From the NCBI RefSeq assembly GCF_015553355.1, contig NZ_JADNGN010000013.1, forward strand, positions 1 through 51,670: a stretch of 51,670 nt of DNA, read 5' to 3'. The notes under the pieces were generated by a model. That model worked only from the letters and a program-made list of their open reading frames with translations, was not told where the DNA came from and ran no database searches. A program made the position numbers and the translations under genes. Origin of the DNA: Collinsella aerofaciens. Its GTDB lineage: Bacteria > Actinomycetota > Coriobacteriia > Coriobacteriales > Coriobacteriaceae. This document shows, one piece after another, positions 6,837-14,965 of the stretch; position 1 is the stretch's first letter, and each line of letters begins with the position of its first letter.

Positions 6837-8867
6837 CTACAGCTCGTTGGCCGCGTGATATGCCGTGCGAATGGCACTCGCGATGTCGGCGGTGCGCTCG
6901 CCCGAGCAGTCGCCCACACAGGTCACGGGCACCGTCACGCCGTCCAGGTCAAACGCGTTGGCCTTGGAGCCCACGGCCATCACCACGTAATCGCAGGCGA
7001 TCTTCACCGGCTCCTCGGTGCCGTCTTCGGCAGTACGAATAGCCTCCACGCCCTCGTCGGTAATGGCGGTTAGACGGGTCTTCACGTGCTGCTCCACGTT
7101 GTGCTCTGCAAAGTCGCTCATAATCAGCGGCAGAATGGTCTCGGACTCGCCCGCGGCAATCTTGTCGAGCATCTCGACGATCGCCACCTCGCAGCCGTGC
7201 TGCAGCAGATACTCGGCAGTCTCGGTGCCCACCAGGCCACCGCCAATGACGGCGACGCGACCGCTGAGCTCCACCTTGCCGGCCAGTACGTCCCAGCTCG
7301 AGACGACCTTCTCCGAATCGGCACCCGGAACGGGGATGACCACGTCGTGTGCGCCTACGGCCACAATCGCAGCGTCGGCGGCGTTGAGGTCCTCAGCGGT
7401 AGCGGCATGACTGAGCTCAACCTTCACGCCCAGGCTAGGCAGAATCTTCTCGTAGTACTCGACCGAGCGCATAATCTCGTCCTTGCGCGGAGGCGCAGCC
7501 GCCAGCACAATCTGGCCGCCCAGATGATCGCTCGCCTCGTAGACGGTCACGTCGTAGCCGCGCTTGGCCGCCACGCGCGCGGCCTCCAGGCCGGCGATGC
7601 CGCCGCCCACCACGGCGATCTTCTTGTCGCCCTCGCCCGGCTTGATGGCGATGGTCGCCTCGTCGCCGTTCTCGGCGTTGAGCACGCACGAGATGTACTT
7701 GCGGTTTTGAATCGCGTCGACGCAGCCCTTGTTGCAGTTGAGGCACTCGCGAATGGGCTCGCCCGTGGCGGCCTTCAGCGCAATGTCGGGGTCGCACATG
7801 AGCGAACGGCCATAGGCGATGATGTCGGCCGAGCCATCCTCCAGGATCTTCTCGCCGGCCTCGACCGAGACAACACGGCCCACGGTTGCCACCGGCACGG
7901 AGACCAGGGCCTTGACGCGCTCGGCCACGGGCAGCGTCCAGTTGTAGGGCATGGCGCCCATGGGCGGAATGGTGTCGCCCATGTTGCCGGTGTGGTTGGC
8001 CTGTGCGACCTGGATCATGTCGATGCCCGCGCCCTCGAGCAGCTTGGCGAACTCGCAGGCCTCGTCGGGTAGCAGGCCGCCCTTGCCGCGCGGCGTGCCG
8101 TCGGGGTTCTCCATGATCACGGGGAGCTTGTACTCCACCATCAGCTGCGGCGCGGCTTCCTTAATGGCAGCGACGACCTCCAGCGCATAGCGAACGCGGT
8201 TCTCGAACGAACCACCGTACTCGTCGGTGCGCTGGTTGAGGATGGCCGAGCACAGCGAACCCACCAAGCGGTCGCCGTGGACCTCGATGGCGTCGATGCC
8301 GGCCTGCTGCGCGCGAGCGGCCGAGGCAGCGATGGCCTCCTTGATCTGGGTGAGCTGCTCTACGCTCGCCTCGTTCACAAAGTGCTGCATGTCGTGATGC
8401 AGCTTGGCGTAGGCCTGGTTGCGGATCTCGTTGGACTCGGCCATCTTGGCGGCAAAGGTCTCCTCGTCGCCGGCGGCCTTGGCCTCCTGCGCGGCCTTGG
8501 CGGCGGCCATGGAACCCATGACCATGCGGCCGACACCGGGCACATCGTACTCGGGGTGGAACAGCTGCAGCGCGACCTTGGCGCCGTGCTTGTGGACGGC
8601 ATCGGCCAGCGCCTTAAACGTGGGGATCTGGGCGTCGGTTGCCAGCTTGGGCGTGGGGCTTGCGGTCATGACGGGAGCGACGTCGCCGATGACGATGTAG
8701 CTCACGCCGCCACGGGCCAAGCGCTCGTAAAAAGCCAGGCTGCGCTCGCCGATGGAACCGTCGCGCTCCTCGTAGCCGGTGGTCAGCGGCGGAAACATAA
8801 TGCGGTTCTTGAGCTCAAGGGGACCAACCGTAATGGGCTGGAGCAGCTTGGATGCAGGTGCGGTCAT
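6837..8867 (-). CDS. Old-yellow-enzyme-type NADH:flavin oxidoreductase (FadH/BaiH-like), Fe-S flavoprotein
   Basis: A 676-residue flavoprotein of the 2,4-dienoyl-CoA reductase/enal reductase class, expected to reduce activated C=C bonds with NAD(P)H through FMN, [4Fe-4S] and FAD. Residues 1-355 form the FMN TIM barrel. A CLNCNKGC cluster motif lies at Cys375/378/382 plus Cys394. A FAD-binding VVGGGIAGLE lies near 420-428 and an NAD-binding VIGGGLVGTE further on. I chose the second ATG because GAGAGGA sits 6 bases before it but only 1 base before the first. The usual catalytic Tyr region (HGYL in relatives) reads HGDRLVGS here. There is an Ala/Glu-rich insert at about 118-165. The substrate is unknown. 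Confidence 0.85.
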   Translation of the reverse strand: MTAPASKLLQPITVGPLELKNRIMFPPLTTGYEERDGSIGERSLAFYERLARGGVSYIVIGDVAPVMTASPTPKLATDAQIPTFKALADAVHKHGAKVALQLFHPEYDVPGVGRMVMGSMAAAKAAQEAKAAGDEETFAAKMAESNEIRNQAYAKLHHDMQHFVNEASVEQLTQIKEAIAASAARAQQAGIDAIEVHGDRLVGSLCSAILNQRTDEYGGSFENRVRYALEVVAAIKEAAPQLMVEYKLPVIMENPDGTPRGKGGLLPDEACEFAKLLEGAGIDMIQVAQANHTGNMGDTIPPMGAMPYNWTLPVAERVKALVSVPVATVGRVVSVEAGEKILEDGSADIIAYGRSLMCDPDIALKAATGEPIRECLNCNKGCVDAIQNRKYISCVLNAENGDEATIAIKPGEGDKKIAVVGGGIAGLEAARVAAKRGYDVTVYEASDHLGGQIVLAAAPPRKDEIMRSVEYYEKILPSLGVKVELSHAATAEDLNAADAAIVAVGAHDVVIPVPGADSEKVVSSWDVLAGKVELSGRVAVIGGGLVGTETAEYLLQHGCEVAIVEMLDKIAAGESETILPLIMSDFAEHNVEQHVKTRLTAITDEGVEAIRTAEDGTEEPVKIACDYVVMAVGSKANAFDLDGVTVPVTCVGDCSGERTADIASAIRTAYHAANEL

Positions 8868-9353
8868 GGACATTCCTCTCTTGTAGGCGCGGCGGCGATG
8901 ATGCCGCGTAGTTGTCTAGAGGATATGGCATGGGGGCACAGCGGCACAACGGAAATCGGCGAATATCAGGTGGCGGCAGGTGGATGGGGCGGGGCGGCCC
9001 GTCGGTTTGTCTCAATCTGTAACAACCACTCGGCAAAACCGGGTCTTGCTGTTACAAATCAAGATATTCCTCTCAACCCATCCTCAACAATCTAGATCTG
9101 TAACATCTAGACCTACTTTTGACCCCAACCTGTTACAGATCGAGACAAACCAAACCCGCCTGCTAGAAAAGCTCAATCTATAACAACAACTCGGCAAAAT
9201 CCGTTCCTCGTGTTACAGATTTAGACAAACACGACCCAACCCACCGGTATATCTCGATCTGTAACACCTAGCCGCCCAAATCGGGTCTAGATGTTACAGA
9301 TCGAGATTTTGTTTGAGAGGCCGAGAATTGGACCGAAAACACGGTCCCGAAAT
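8868..9353. other. Intergenic region with tandem palindromes and flavin oxidoreductase promoter
   Basis: No coding region is credible here. The first 120 bases must contain the promoter of the minus-strand oxidoreductase gene, but no strong -10/-35 was identified. The rest is taken up by four imperfect palindromes listed separately. Confidence 0.5.
9009..9307. repeat. Four tandem imperfect palindromes, about 80-bp period
   Basis: Four units each consist of an arm like CTCGATCTGTAACA, a variable centre of about 26 bases, and the inverted arm TGTTACAGATCGAGA. The left arms begin at 9011, 9092, 9172 and 9253, giving spacings of 81, 80 and 81 bases. Units 1 and 3 share CACTCGGCAAAA-like centres. 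Spacers of about 25 bases are C/A-rich and not identical. It is not a CRISPR array because each repeat is itself an inverted repeat and the centres differ. Function unknown. Confidence 0.85.
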
Positions 9354-9388
9354 AACAAAAAAGCTCGCCGGCTAGGCCGACGAGCTGC
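9354..9388 (-). terminator. Rho-independent terminator of tRNA-fMet
   Basis: On the minus strand AGCTCGTCGGC, a 3-base loop and GCCGGCGAGCT are followed by TTTTTTG. It begins 8 bases after the encoded CCA end of the tRNA. Confidence 0.88.
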
Positions 9389-9395
9389 AAGTTCT

Positions 9396-9472
9396 TGGTC
9401 GCGGGGGCAGGATTTGAACCTACGACCTCCGGGTTATGAGCCCGGCGAGCTACCAGACTGCTCCACCCCGCA
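9396..9472 (-). tRNA. Initiator tRNA-fMet (CAT anticodon), CCA encoded
   Basis: Read on the minus strand this is a complete 77-nt cloverleaf with anticodon CAT in the loop CTCATAA. The three consecutive G-C pairs of the anticodon stem (GGG/CCC) and the D-loop AGTCTGGTAGCTC mark it as an initiator. The T-arm is GTAGG TTCAAAT CCTGC. The acceptor stem pairs positions 2-7 perfectly, and position 1-72 is a weak U-G, in keeping with the unpaired first position of initiators. CCA is encoded. A strong terminator follows. Confidence 0.95.
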
Positions 9473-9668
9473 ATGTCTGGGCACCTCATGTGCGCAAGAA
9501 AGAATATTACGCGGGAGTTCGGTAAACGGCAAGGAAAATCTCGTAGAGCATAATTCCTTCATATTTAAACCCCTCAGCCCCTATCACCGTAAACGAATCG
9601 CAGCCGAGCGCCGTCGACGGCACGTATACAATGGTGCGCGTCCTTTTATGCCAACACTGGGAGTAGAC

Positions 9669-10442
9669 ATGCTGCTCGCTATCGATATGGGAAACACGCA
9701 GACGGCCATGGGCCTGTTTGACGGAGACGAGCTGGTGCAGTCGTGGCGCATGCCCACCGACCGCTCTTATACCGCCGACGAGATCCATGTGCGCCTGATG
9801 GGTTTCTTTAAAATGTACGGCCTTTCGCTCGACGCGGTCGACGCGATCGCCTTTGCGGGCGTGGTGCCGCAGCTCTCGCGCGAATGGCACGCCGTGGCCG
9901 ACCGCATTGCCGCGGACGCCATCGTCATCGGGCCGCAGACGGCCGCGGTGACCAAGCTGCACGCGGCGCGCCCCCAGGCCGTAGGTGCCGATCGCGTCGC
10001 CAACGCCGTTGCGGCCGAGACTTTCTACGGCGCGCCGGCAATCGTGGTGGACTTTGGCACCGCGACCAATATCGACGTCATCGATGAGGACGGTTATTAC
10101 ATTGGCGGAGCGATCGCGCCGGGCATCCGCATCTCCATGGACGCGCTTGCCGCCCGTGCCGCCAAGCTCGCCAGCGTGCCGCTCGAGGCACCCGAGCACG
10201 CCATCGGCCGCGACACCGAGGAATGCATCAAGGTCGGCGCCGTGGTGGGCGCCGCCGCCATGGCCGAGGGCCTGGTCGCGCGCATGAAGCGCGAGCTGGG
10301 TCGTGAGGACGCCACGGTTATCGCCACAGGCGGTCTCGCCAGCATCGTCGCCGATTCGACCGATGCCTTCGACGTGGTCGACGGACAGCTCACCATCAAG
10401 GGTATCTGCGAAATCTACCGCCGCATGCAGGAGCTGGGATAG
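9669..10442 (+). CDS. coaX: Type III pantothenate kinase
   Basis: Phosphorylates pantothenate with ATP in the first step of coenzyme A synthesis. The 257-residue protein has the ASKHA-fold phosphate motif IDMGNTQTAMG at its N-terminus, EADRVAN-type sequence (GADRVANAVA) in the middle, the DFGTATNID motif near residue 120, and GGAIAPG further on, all typical of CoaX. The ATG was chosen because the family begins right at MLLAIDMGNT and a GGGAG Shine-Dalgarno lies 6 bases upstream. Longer upstream starts would add unrelated sequence. It stands alone on the plus strand, with a terminator downstream. Confidence 0.93.
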   Translation: MLLAIDMGNTQTAMGLFDGDELVQSWRMPTDRSYTADEIHVRLMGFFKMYGLSLDAVDAIAFAGVVPQLSREWHAVADRIAADAIVIGPQTAAVTKLHAARPQAVGADRVANAVAAETFYGAPAIVVDFGTATNIDVIDEDGYYIGGAIAPGIRISMDALAARAAKLASVPLEAPEHAIGRDTEECIKVGAVVGAAAMAEGLVARMKRELGREDATVIATGGLASIVADSTDAFDVVDGQLTIKGICEIYRRMQELG

Positions 10443-10502
10443 AGCAGGGGCTTAAGTCAAGCACGCCCGATGCCACAGTCCCCGCAAACGTTCGCCAAGC
10501 CC

Positions 10503-10539
10503 ATTCCTCAAAAACGAAAATTTTTCATTTTTGAGGAAT
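10503..10539. repeat. 37-base near-perfect AT-rich palindrome
   Basis: Twelve-base arms ATTCCTCAAAAA and TTTTTGAGGAAT flank a GAAAA/TTTTC inner stem. It lies between coaX and its GC-rich terminator. It could be a repeat unit, a weak terminator or a binding site. Confidence 0.6.
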
Positions 10540-10572
10540 AGAGCGCTGGCAACCCCGTTCCCCAGATAGGCG

Positions 10573-10612
10573 AGACCCTCCCCGGCACAGGCCGAGGAGG
10601 GTCTTGTTGTCG
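10573..10612 (+). terminator. Terminator downstream of coaX
   Basis: An AGACCCTCC/GGAGGGTCT stem is followed on the plus strand by the T-rich tail TGTTGTCGTCGTT. The biotin-ligase-like gene converges from the other side, but only the plus side has a T-rich tail. Confidence 0.65.
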
Positions 10613-10641
10613 TCGTTATCTTTGGGCGCGGGCGCTACGCG

Positions 10642-11343
10642 TTACAGTCCGCGAATTCGTACAGCCTCGGGCGGAAACTCCTGCTCGCCGGCATCGGTCT
10701 TGATGGTCGCGCGACCCCAGATGTCCAGGCCCGCAAACACACCGACCGCAAGCGGCAAGCCGTTGGGCGACACCGCCGCAACTTGGCGACCGAGCAGCGG
10801 CACCATATCGAAGTACTCGCCCAACACGGGGGCCAACGGCCCTGCGGCGCCTTGCGGCGTGTTGGCAACAACCGCCCAGGCGTCCACGCGGGCCAGCACG
10901 GCGGCGGCCAGCGCCTCGACCAGCGCTTCGTCAGCCACGTCCACACCAAGCTCGCTCAACGCCGAACGCTCAATATCCACCGTCACGGCACCGAACATGC
11001 CCGCGGCACCGGCACCGCCGTTCACGGCAACACGCGCGAGCGACGTCTCAAACGCAGGCGCACCGCACACGATATCGCTCGGCCACCGGATACCCACCTT
11101 GCCGGCAAGGCCCAGGCCCGGCGTCGACACTGTGCCCACAAGCGCATCCATCATGCCCATCGCGGCCACAAACGGCAGGCCGTGGAAGGCGTGCATATTC
11201 ACATCCGGACGCACGACCAGCGAAAACGTCAGCGAAGCATCGCCCGCGCTCCACGCGCACCAGCCCGCGGACACGCCCTCGCGGCCCGCGTTACGCGCCG
11301 CGTCGAGCTCGGTGCCGGCGGCAACAGCATTCATCTCGATCAT
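10642..11343 (-). CDS. Biotin-protein ligase-like (BirA/BPL catalytic domain), divergent
   Basis: A 233-residue protein that resembles the catalytic and C-terminal domains of biotin-protein ligase. Residues SLTFSLVVRP match the FSxxLRP strand. GIRWPSDIV matches the KWPNDI motif that carries the biotin-binding Lys, with Arg here in place of Lys. The C-terminal part resembles the small SH3-like domain. The glycine-rich GRGRxGR adenylate loop, normally just before FSxxLRP, is absent: the sequence there is AGWCAWSAGDAS. It starts directly after the folPK stop codon with no clear Shine-Dalgarno, so expression is probably coupled. It may be a real but divergent ligase or an inactive paralogue. Confidence 0.6.
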   Translation of the reverse strand: MIEMNAVAAGTELDAARNAGREGVSAGWCAWSAGDASLTFSLVVRPDVNMHAFHGLPFVAAMGMMDALVGTVSTPGLGLAGKVGIRWPSDIVCGAPAFETSLARVAVNGGAGAAGMFGAVTVDIERSALSELGVDVADEALVEALAAAVLARVDAWAVVANTPQGAAGPLAPVLGEYFDMVPLLGRQVAAVSPNGLPLAVGVFAGLDIWGRATIKTDAGEQEFPPEAVRIRGL

Positions 11344-13086
11344 CTACATACGCCCCAATTCGCCAACGATATGGCCCACGCGGTCCTCGGGCTCCTTGAC
11401 CTCGACACCGTTGTAGCGGAAGAACCGCGCCGGGTCGTGCATCAGGTCCTCGAGCGGCACCAGCACAAAGTCGCGCTCGCCAATGAGAGGATGCGGCAGG
11501 CGCAGCTTTTTGCCGCCGTGGGTCTCGCCATCCATCCACAGCAGGTCCAGGTCGATGGTGCGCGGGCCGTTGACCTTGGCCTTCTTGGAGCGGTCGCGTC
11601 CCAGCTCGGCCTCGATCTTCATGAGCTCGTCGAGCAGCACCAACGGCGCCAGCTCGGTCTTGATCTCGATGACGGCGTTGGCAAACGCGTCCTGGCGCGT
11701 CTCGTAGGCCGGCTCGCTCTCGTAAATCTTGGAGGAGTTGGACACGCAGGTGAGTGGAATCTCGGCGATCATCTCGCGTGCGGCGCGAATGTTGTCGCAG
11801 CGATGCCCCAGGTTGGAGCCCACGGCCACAAACGCGCGGCGCGGCTGCGGCTTGGCAACCGCCCAGTAGCCGTTCAGGAACTGCGCAAAACCCGCGGCGT
11901 CGTGCACGCGCACGATGTTGGCACCGGCCTGGATGGCGCCCAGGCACACGCCAAACGTAGCGGCATCGCGCTCGGCGGCCTCGGTCACGCCCGAGACGGC
12001 ACCCACAAAGCGCTTGCGCGACACGGCGCACATGAGCGGATAGCCCAGTGACGCCATCTTGGCAGTCTCGCGCTGGATGACGATGTCCTCGTTAGCCGAC
12101 TTACCAAAGCCCGGGCCAGGATCGATGCAGATGCGGTCGCGCGACACGCCGGCATGGATGAGCGTGCGGGCCTGGTCGGACAGAAAGCCCATAACGCGGC
12201 GCATGATGGGCGCCGAATCGGGCAGGGTGAAGCGGCGGAGCTGCGAGGTGGGCACGTAGGCTTCCTCGCGGCGGGCGCTGCGGCGCATCATGGTGGCCAG
12301 GCGGTCATTGGGCTCCGATGCGGCCTCGGTGGCTGCGGGCGCGGCCTCGGGCGCGAGCGCGACGGTCTCGGCGGCAGCAGCCTGCTCGGCGGCCGGCGTC
12401 TCCTGCTCGCTTGCAGGCTCGGACGTGGGCTCCGGTTCGCCAAACGGCAACGAGGGCTGCACCACGCCGCCCGGAAGCTTGGCCTCCGACTTAGGCTCAC
12501 CCAGCAACTTGCCGCGACGGCGGCGAGCCGGCTTCTCGGCCTCACGCGCGGCCTCGGCAGCCGCCTCGCGCGCCTTCTCGGCAACAAACGCCGCTGCCGA
12601 GGTATCGAGCTGCACCGTTGCGTGCGTGCGGGTGGGCGCGGCGACCTCGCCGGCATGCATCACGATGATGCCGCAGGTGCTCGTCTTAACAAACTCGACC
12701 ATCTTGGGATCGGTGAAGCCGGTCACGTCGTTGACGATCGAGGCGCCGCAGCGCACGGCCGCCTTGGCAACCGCCACATGACGCGTGTCGATCGAGACGA
12801 TGGCGCCCTCCTTGGCCAGCGCGCGCACCACGGGCAGCACGCGGCGAGCCTCCTCGTCGGGGTTGACCGGGGTAAAGCCGGGGCGCGTGGACTCGCCGCC
12901 CACGTCGATGATGTCGGCGCCGGCGTCGAGCATCGCCAGGCCGTACTCGATGGCGGCATCCGGGTCGAAGTGCTCCCCGCCATCGCTAAACGAATCGGGC
13001 GTCACGTTGAGGACGCCCATGATGCGCGGACGGTCAAAGCTGAGCTCGTACTTTCCGCACCGCCATGTCTTGCTGTCGTTCGCCAT
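11344..13086 (-). CDS. Dihydropteroate synthase-HPPK fusion with about 120-residue insert (FolP-FolK)
   Basis: A bifunctional folate enzyme of 580 residues. Residues 18-410 are dihydropteroate synthase: MGVLNVTPDSFSDGG at 23, IDVGGESTRPG at 60, SIDT at 98, VNDVTGF at 118, IDPGPGFGKS at 321 and a SRKRF motif at 356. Residues 416-560 are 6-hydroxymethyl-7,8-dihydropterin pyrophosphokinase: VAVGSNLGHR, YESEPAYE, and NGPRTIDLDLL. The DHPS domain is interrupted between the MH strand (143-144) and the GFGK helix by about 120 residues of Ala/Glu/Pro-rich sequence (about 165-285). The start is placed at the ATG 6 bases after AGGAGG, and longer frames upstream are noise. Confidence 0.9.
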   Translation of the reverse strand: MANDSKTWRCGKYELSFDRPRIMGVLNVTPDSFSDGGEHFDPDAAIEYGLAMLDAGADIIDVGGESTRPGFTPVNPDEEARRVLPVVRALAKEGAIVSIDTRHVAVAKAAVRCGASIVNDVTGFTDPKMVEFVKTSTCGIIVMHAGEVAAPTRTHATVQLDTSAAAFVAEKAREAAAEAAREAEKPARRRRGKLLGEPKSEAKLPGGVVQPSLPFGEPEPTSEPASEQETPAAEQAAAAETVALAPEAAPAATEAASEPNDRLATMMRRSARREEAYVPTSQLRRFTLPDSAPIMRRVMGFLSDQARTLIHAGVSRDRICIDPGPGFGKSANEDIVIQRETAKMASLGYPLMCAVSRKRFVGAVSGVTEAAERDAATFGVCLGAIQAGANIVRVHDAAGFAQFLNGYWAVAKPQPRRAFVAVGSNLGHRCDNIRAAREMIAEIPLTCVSNSSKIYESEPAYETRQDAFANAVIEIKTELAPLVLLDELMKIEAELGRDRSKKAKVNGPRTIDLDLLWMDGETHGGKKLRLPHPLIGERDFVLVPLEDLMHDPARFFRYNGVEVKEPEDRVGHIVGELGRM

Positions 13087-13108
13087 GAACATCCTCCTAA
13101 AATGCCCA

Positions 13109-13141
13109 CGCCGCCGAGCTTGGGGAGCTGGCGGCGGGGTC
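13109..13141 (-). terminator. Possible terminator between the sirtuin gene and folPK
   Basis: CGCCGCC-GAGCT and AGCT-GGCGGCG arms form a GC-rich hairpin. On the minus strand a short CATTTT stretch follows, so termination downstream of the sirtuin gene may be partial. Confidence 0.4.
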
Positions 13142-13181
13142 GCTTTGCAATCAGTCTTTCTATTGTATCCGCGCGCGCGGG

Positions 13182-13934
13182 CTAGAACGCAAACGCGGCC
13201 GCGATGTCGCAAGAAATCAGCAGGTCGGCATTTGCATCCTGATCGGTGGGAGCAAGGTTGCATATGGCCAGCGTATCGCCGGTAAAGTAACGCGTAAGGC
13301 CCGCCGCCGGATACACCACGAGCGAGGTCCCGCCTACAATGAGGGCATCGGCCGCGGCGATGGCGGCAACGGCACCGGTCAACACATGCTCGTCGAGCGG
13401 CTCTTCGTAGAGCACTACATCGGGCTTGATGCGGCCGCCGCACGCGGGGCACGCGGGCACGCCCGCGGCATCCTCGTGCTCGCGCGAGCAAATCCACTCG
13501 GCGCTATAGACCGCGCCGCACGACTGGCAAATGTTGCGATGGACCGATCCGTGCAACTCAAACACGCGCTGTGAGCCGGCCATCTGATGCAGGCCGTCGA
13601 TGTTTTGCGTCACCACGGCGTCGAGCTTGCCGGCGCGCTCCAGCTCGGCCAGCTTGGTGTGGCAGCGGTTGGGCTTGGCGCCAAGCGCGATCATCTTGGT
13701 GCGGTAGAAGTCGAAGAACTCGGCCGGGTGCACCTCGTAAAAGCTATGCGAGAGCATGGTCTCGGGCGGATAGGCAAACTGTTGGTGATATAGGCCGTCC
13801 ACGCTGCGGAAATCGGGGATGCCACTCGCCGTGGAAACGCCCGCGCCGCCAAAGAAGACCACGCGCTTGTGGGTGCCGAACAGCTCCGCCAGCGCGGCGG
13901 AGGCCTGTTTGGAGTCCGTTATCGCCTGCGTCAT
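13182..13934 (-). CDS. NAD-dependent protein deacylase, sirtuin (SIR2/CobB family)
   Basis: Removes acyl groups from protein lysines using NAD+. The 250-residue protein has GAGVSTASGIPDFRS (NAD binding) near residue 30, TQNIDGLH with the catalytic-region His further on, ELHGSVHRNIC, and a Cys4 zinc site formed by CQSC and CPAC. GGTSLVVYPAAGL near the C-terminus is also family-typical. The ATG was chosen because GGAGG lies 7 bases upstream. A longer frame starting at 13985 has no ribosome site. Targets are unknown. A class II/III bacterial sirtuin is likely. Confidence 0.93.
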   Translation of the reverse strand: MTQAITDSKQASAALAELFGTHKRVVFFGGAGVSTASGIPDFRSVDGLYHQQFAYPPETMLSHSFYEVHPAEFFDFYRTKMIALGAKPNRCHTKLAELERAGKLDAVVTQNIDGLHQMAGSQRVFELHGSVHRNICQSCGAVYSAEWICSREHEDAAGVPACPACGGRIKPDVVLYEEPLDEHVLTGAVAAIAAADALIVGGTSLVVYPAAGLTRYFTGDTLAICNLAPTDQDANADLLISCDIAAAFAF

Positions 13935-14070
13935 ATGAGTCCTCCGTCCTTGTTGGTCGGGCAGCGTCGGGCGATGTCCCAGCATGCGGCCTTTGGGTCA
14001 GCACGCGCGGTGCCCACCACCGCCCCTGTTGCGCTAATCTTAAGCCTGCCAACCCCGTCGAAAGGACACC

Positions 14071-14889
14071 ATGCCTCAGACTTACACTTTCGCCTCGTGG
14101 AACGTCAACGGCCTGCGCGCCGTGCTCAAAAAGGACCCGAGCTTTATCCAGATCGCGCAAGAACTCGACGTCGATATCCTGGCGTTGCAAGAGACCAAGT
14201 TGCAAGAAGGCCAGGTTGATATTGACCTGCCCGGCTATCGCCAAACCTGGAGCTACGCCGAGCGTAAAGGCTATTCGGGCACTGCGGTCTTTAGCCGCCA
14301 GGAACCGCTGCGCGTGCTGCACGCCGACGCGCTGTTACCCTACGCCGGCGAGGGCGAGGCGGCCGAGCTCGTCGCCCAAGCCGCAACCGAGGGCCGCGTC
14401 TGCGCGTTGGAGTTCGACAAGTTCTGGTTTGTGGATGTCTACACTCCCAACGCGCAAAACGAACTCGCCCGCATCGACGTGCGCATGGCCTGGGATGATG
14501 CCTATCGCGGCTTTTTGAGCGCGCTTGAGCGCGAGAGCGGCAAACCCGTCGTGACCTGCGGCGACTTTAACGTGGCGCACGAGGAGATCGACCTTAAGAA
14601 CCCCAAGTCCAACCGCGGCAACGCCGGCTTTTCGGACGAAGAACGCGGCAAGTTTACCGAGCTGCTCAACGCCGGCTTTACCGATACCTGGCGCACGGCT
14701 AATCCAGACGTCGAGGGCGTCTACAGCTGGTGGAGCTATCGCTTTAATGCCCGCAAGAACAACGCAGGCTGGCGCATCGACTACTTCCTGGTAAGCGACG
14801 CAATCGCCGACAACGTACGCGACACCGGTATCCGTGGCGACATCTTCGGCAGCGACCACTGCCCCGTCACCCTCACGCTAGAGCTCTAG
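14071..14889 (+). CDS. xth: Exodeoxyribonuclease III / AP endonuclease
   Basis: A base-excision-repair enzyme that cleaves at abasic sites and degrades 3' ends of duplex DNA. The 272-residue protein shows the ExoIII/APE fold motifs in order: SWNVNGLRA at 9, LQETKLQEGQ near 51, GYSGTAVFS, YTPNAQNELARIDVR, CGDFNVAHEEIDL with the catalytic Asp/Asn pair, GVYSWWSYRFNARKNNAGWRIDYFLVS, and a final GSDHCPV. The length is typical. A GAAAGGA Shine-Dalgarno lies 5 bases before the ATG. It is monocistronic, divergent from the sirtuin gene. Confidence 0.95.
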   Translation: MPQTYTFASWNVNGLRAVLKKDPSFIQIAQELDVDILALQETKLQEGQVDIDLPGYRQTWSYAERKGYSGTAVFSRQEPLRVLHADALLPYAGEGEAAELVAQAATEGRVCALEFDKFWFVDVYTPNAQNELARIDVRMAWDDAYRGFLSALERESGKPVVTCGDFNVAHEEIDLKNPKSNRGNAGFSDEERGKFTELLNAGFTDTWRTANPDVEGVYSWWSYRFNARKNNAGWRIDYFLVSDAIADNVRDTGIRGDIFGSDHCPVTLTLEL

Positions 14890-14965
14890 CCCCCAAATGA
14901 TCCCCCGGGGACGAAGGAATACAGATCACTTTTGCCCGCGCAAGGGCGCCCGCGTGACCCCGTCC

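Noticed and set aside
9009-9307. Possible CRISPR array
   Set aside because: The repeats are inverted within each unit, differ from each other and have centres of unequal sequence. There are only four units, no constant direct repeat and no cas genes.
9291-9668. A 126-codon upstream extension of coaX
   Set aside because: It would run through the tRNA gene, its terminator and the palindromes. The internal ATG has a good ribosome site and the family start.
13087-13497. Upstream extension of the folPK frame
   Set aside because: It overlaps the sirtuin gene in another frame and has Arg-rich noise. The ATG at 13086 has AGGAGG in front.
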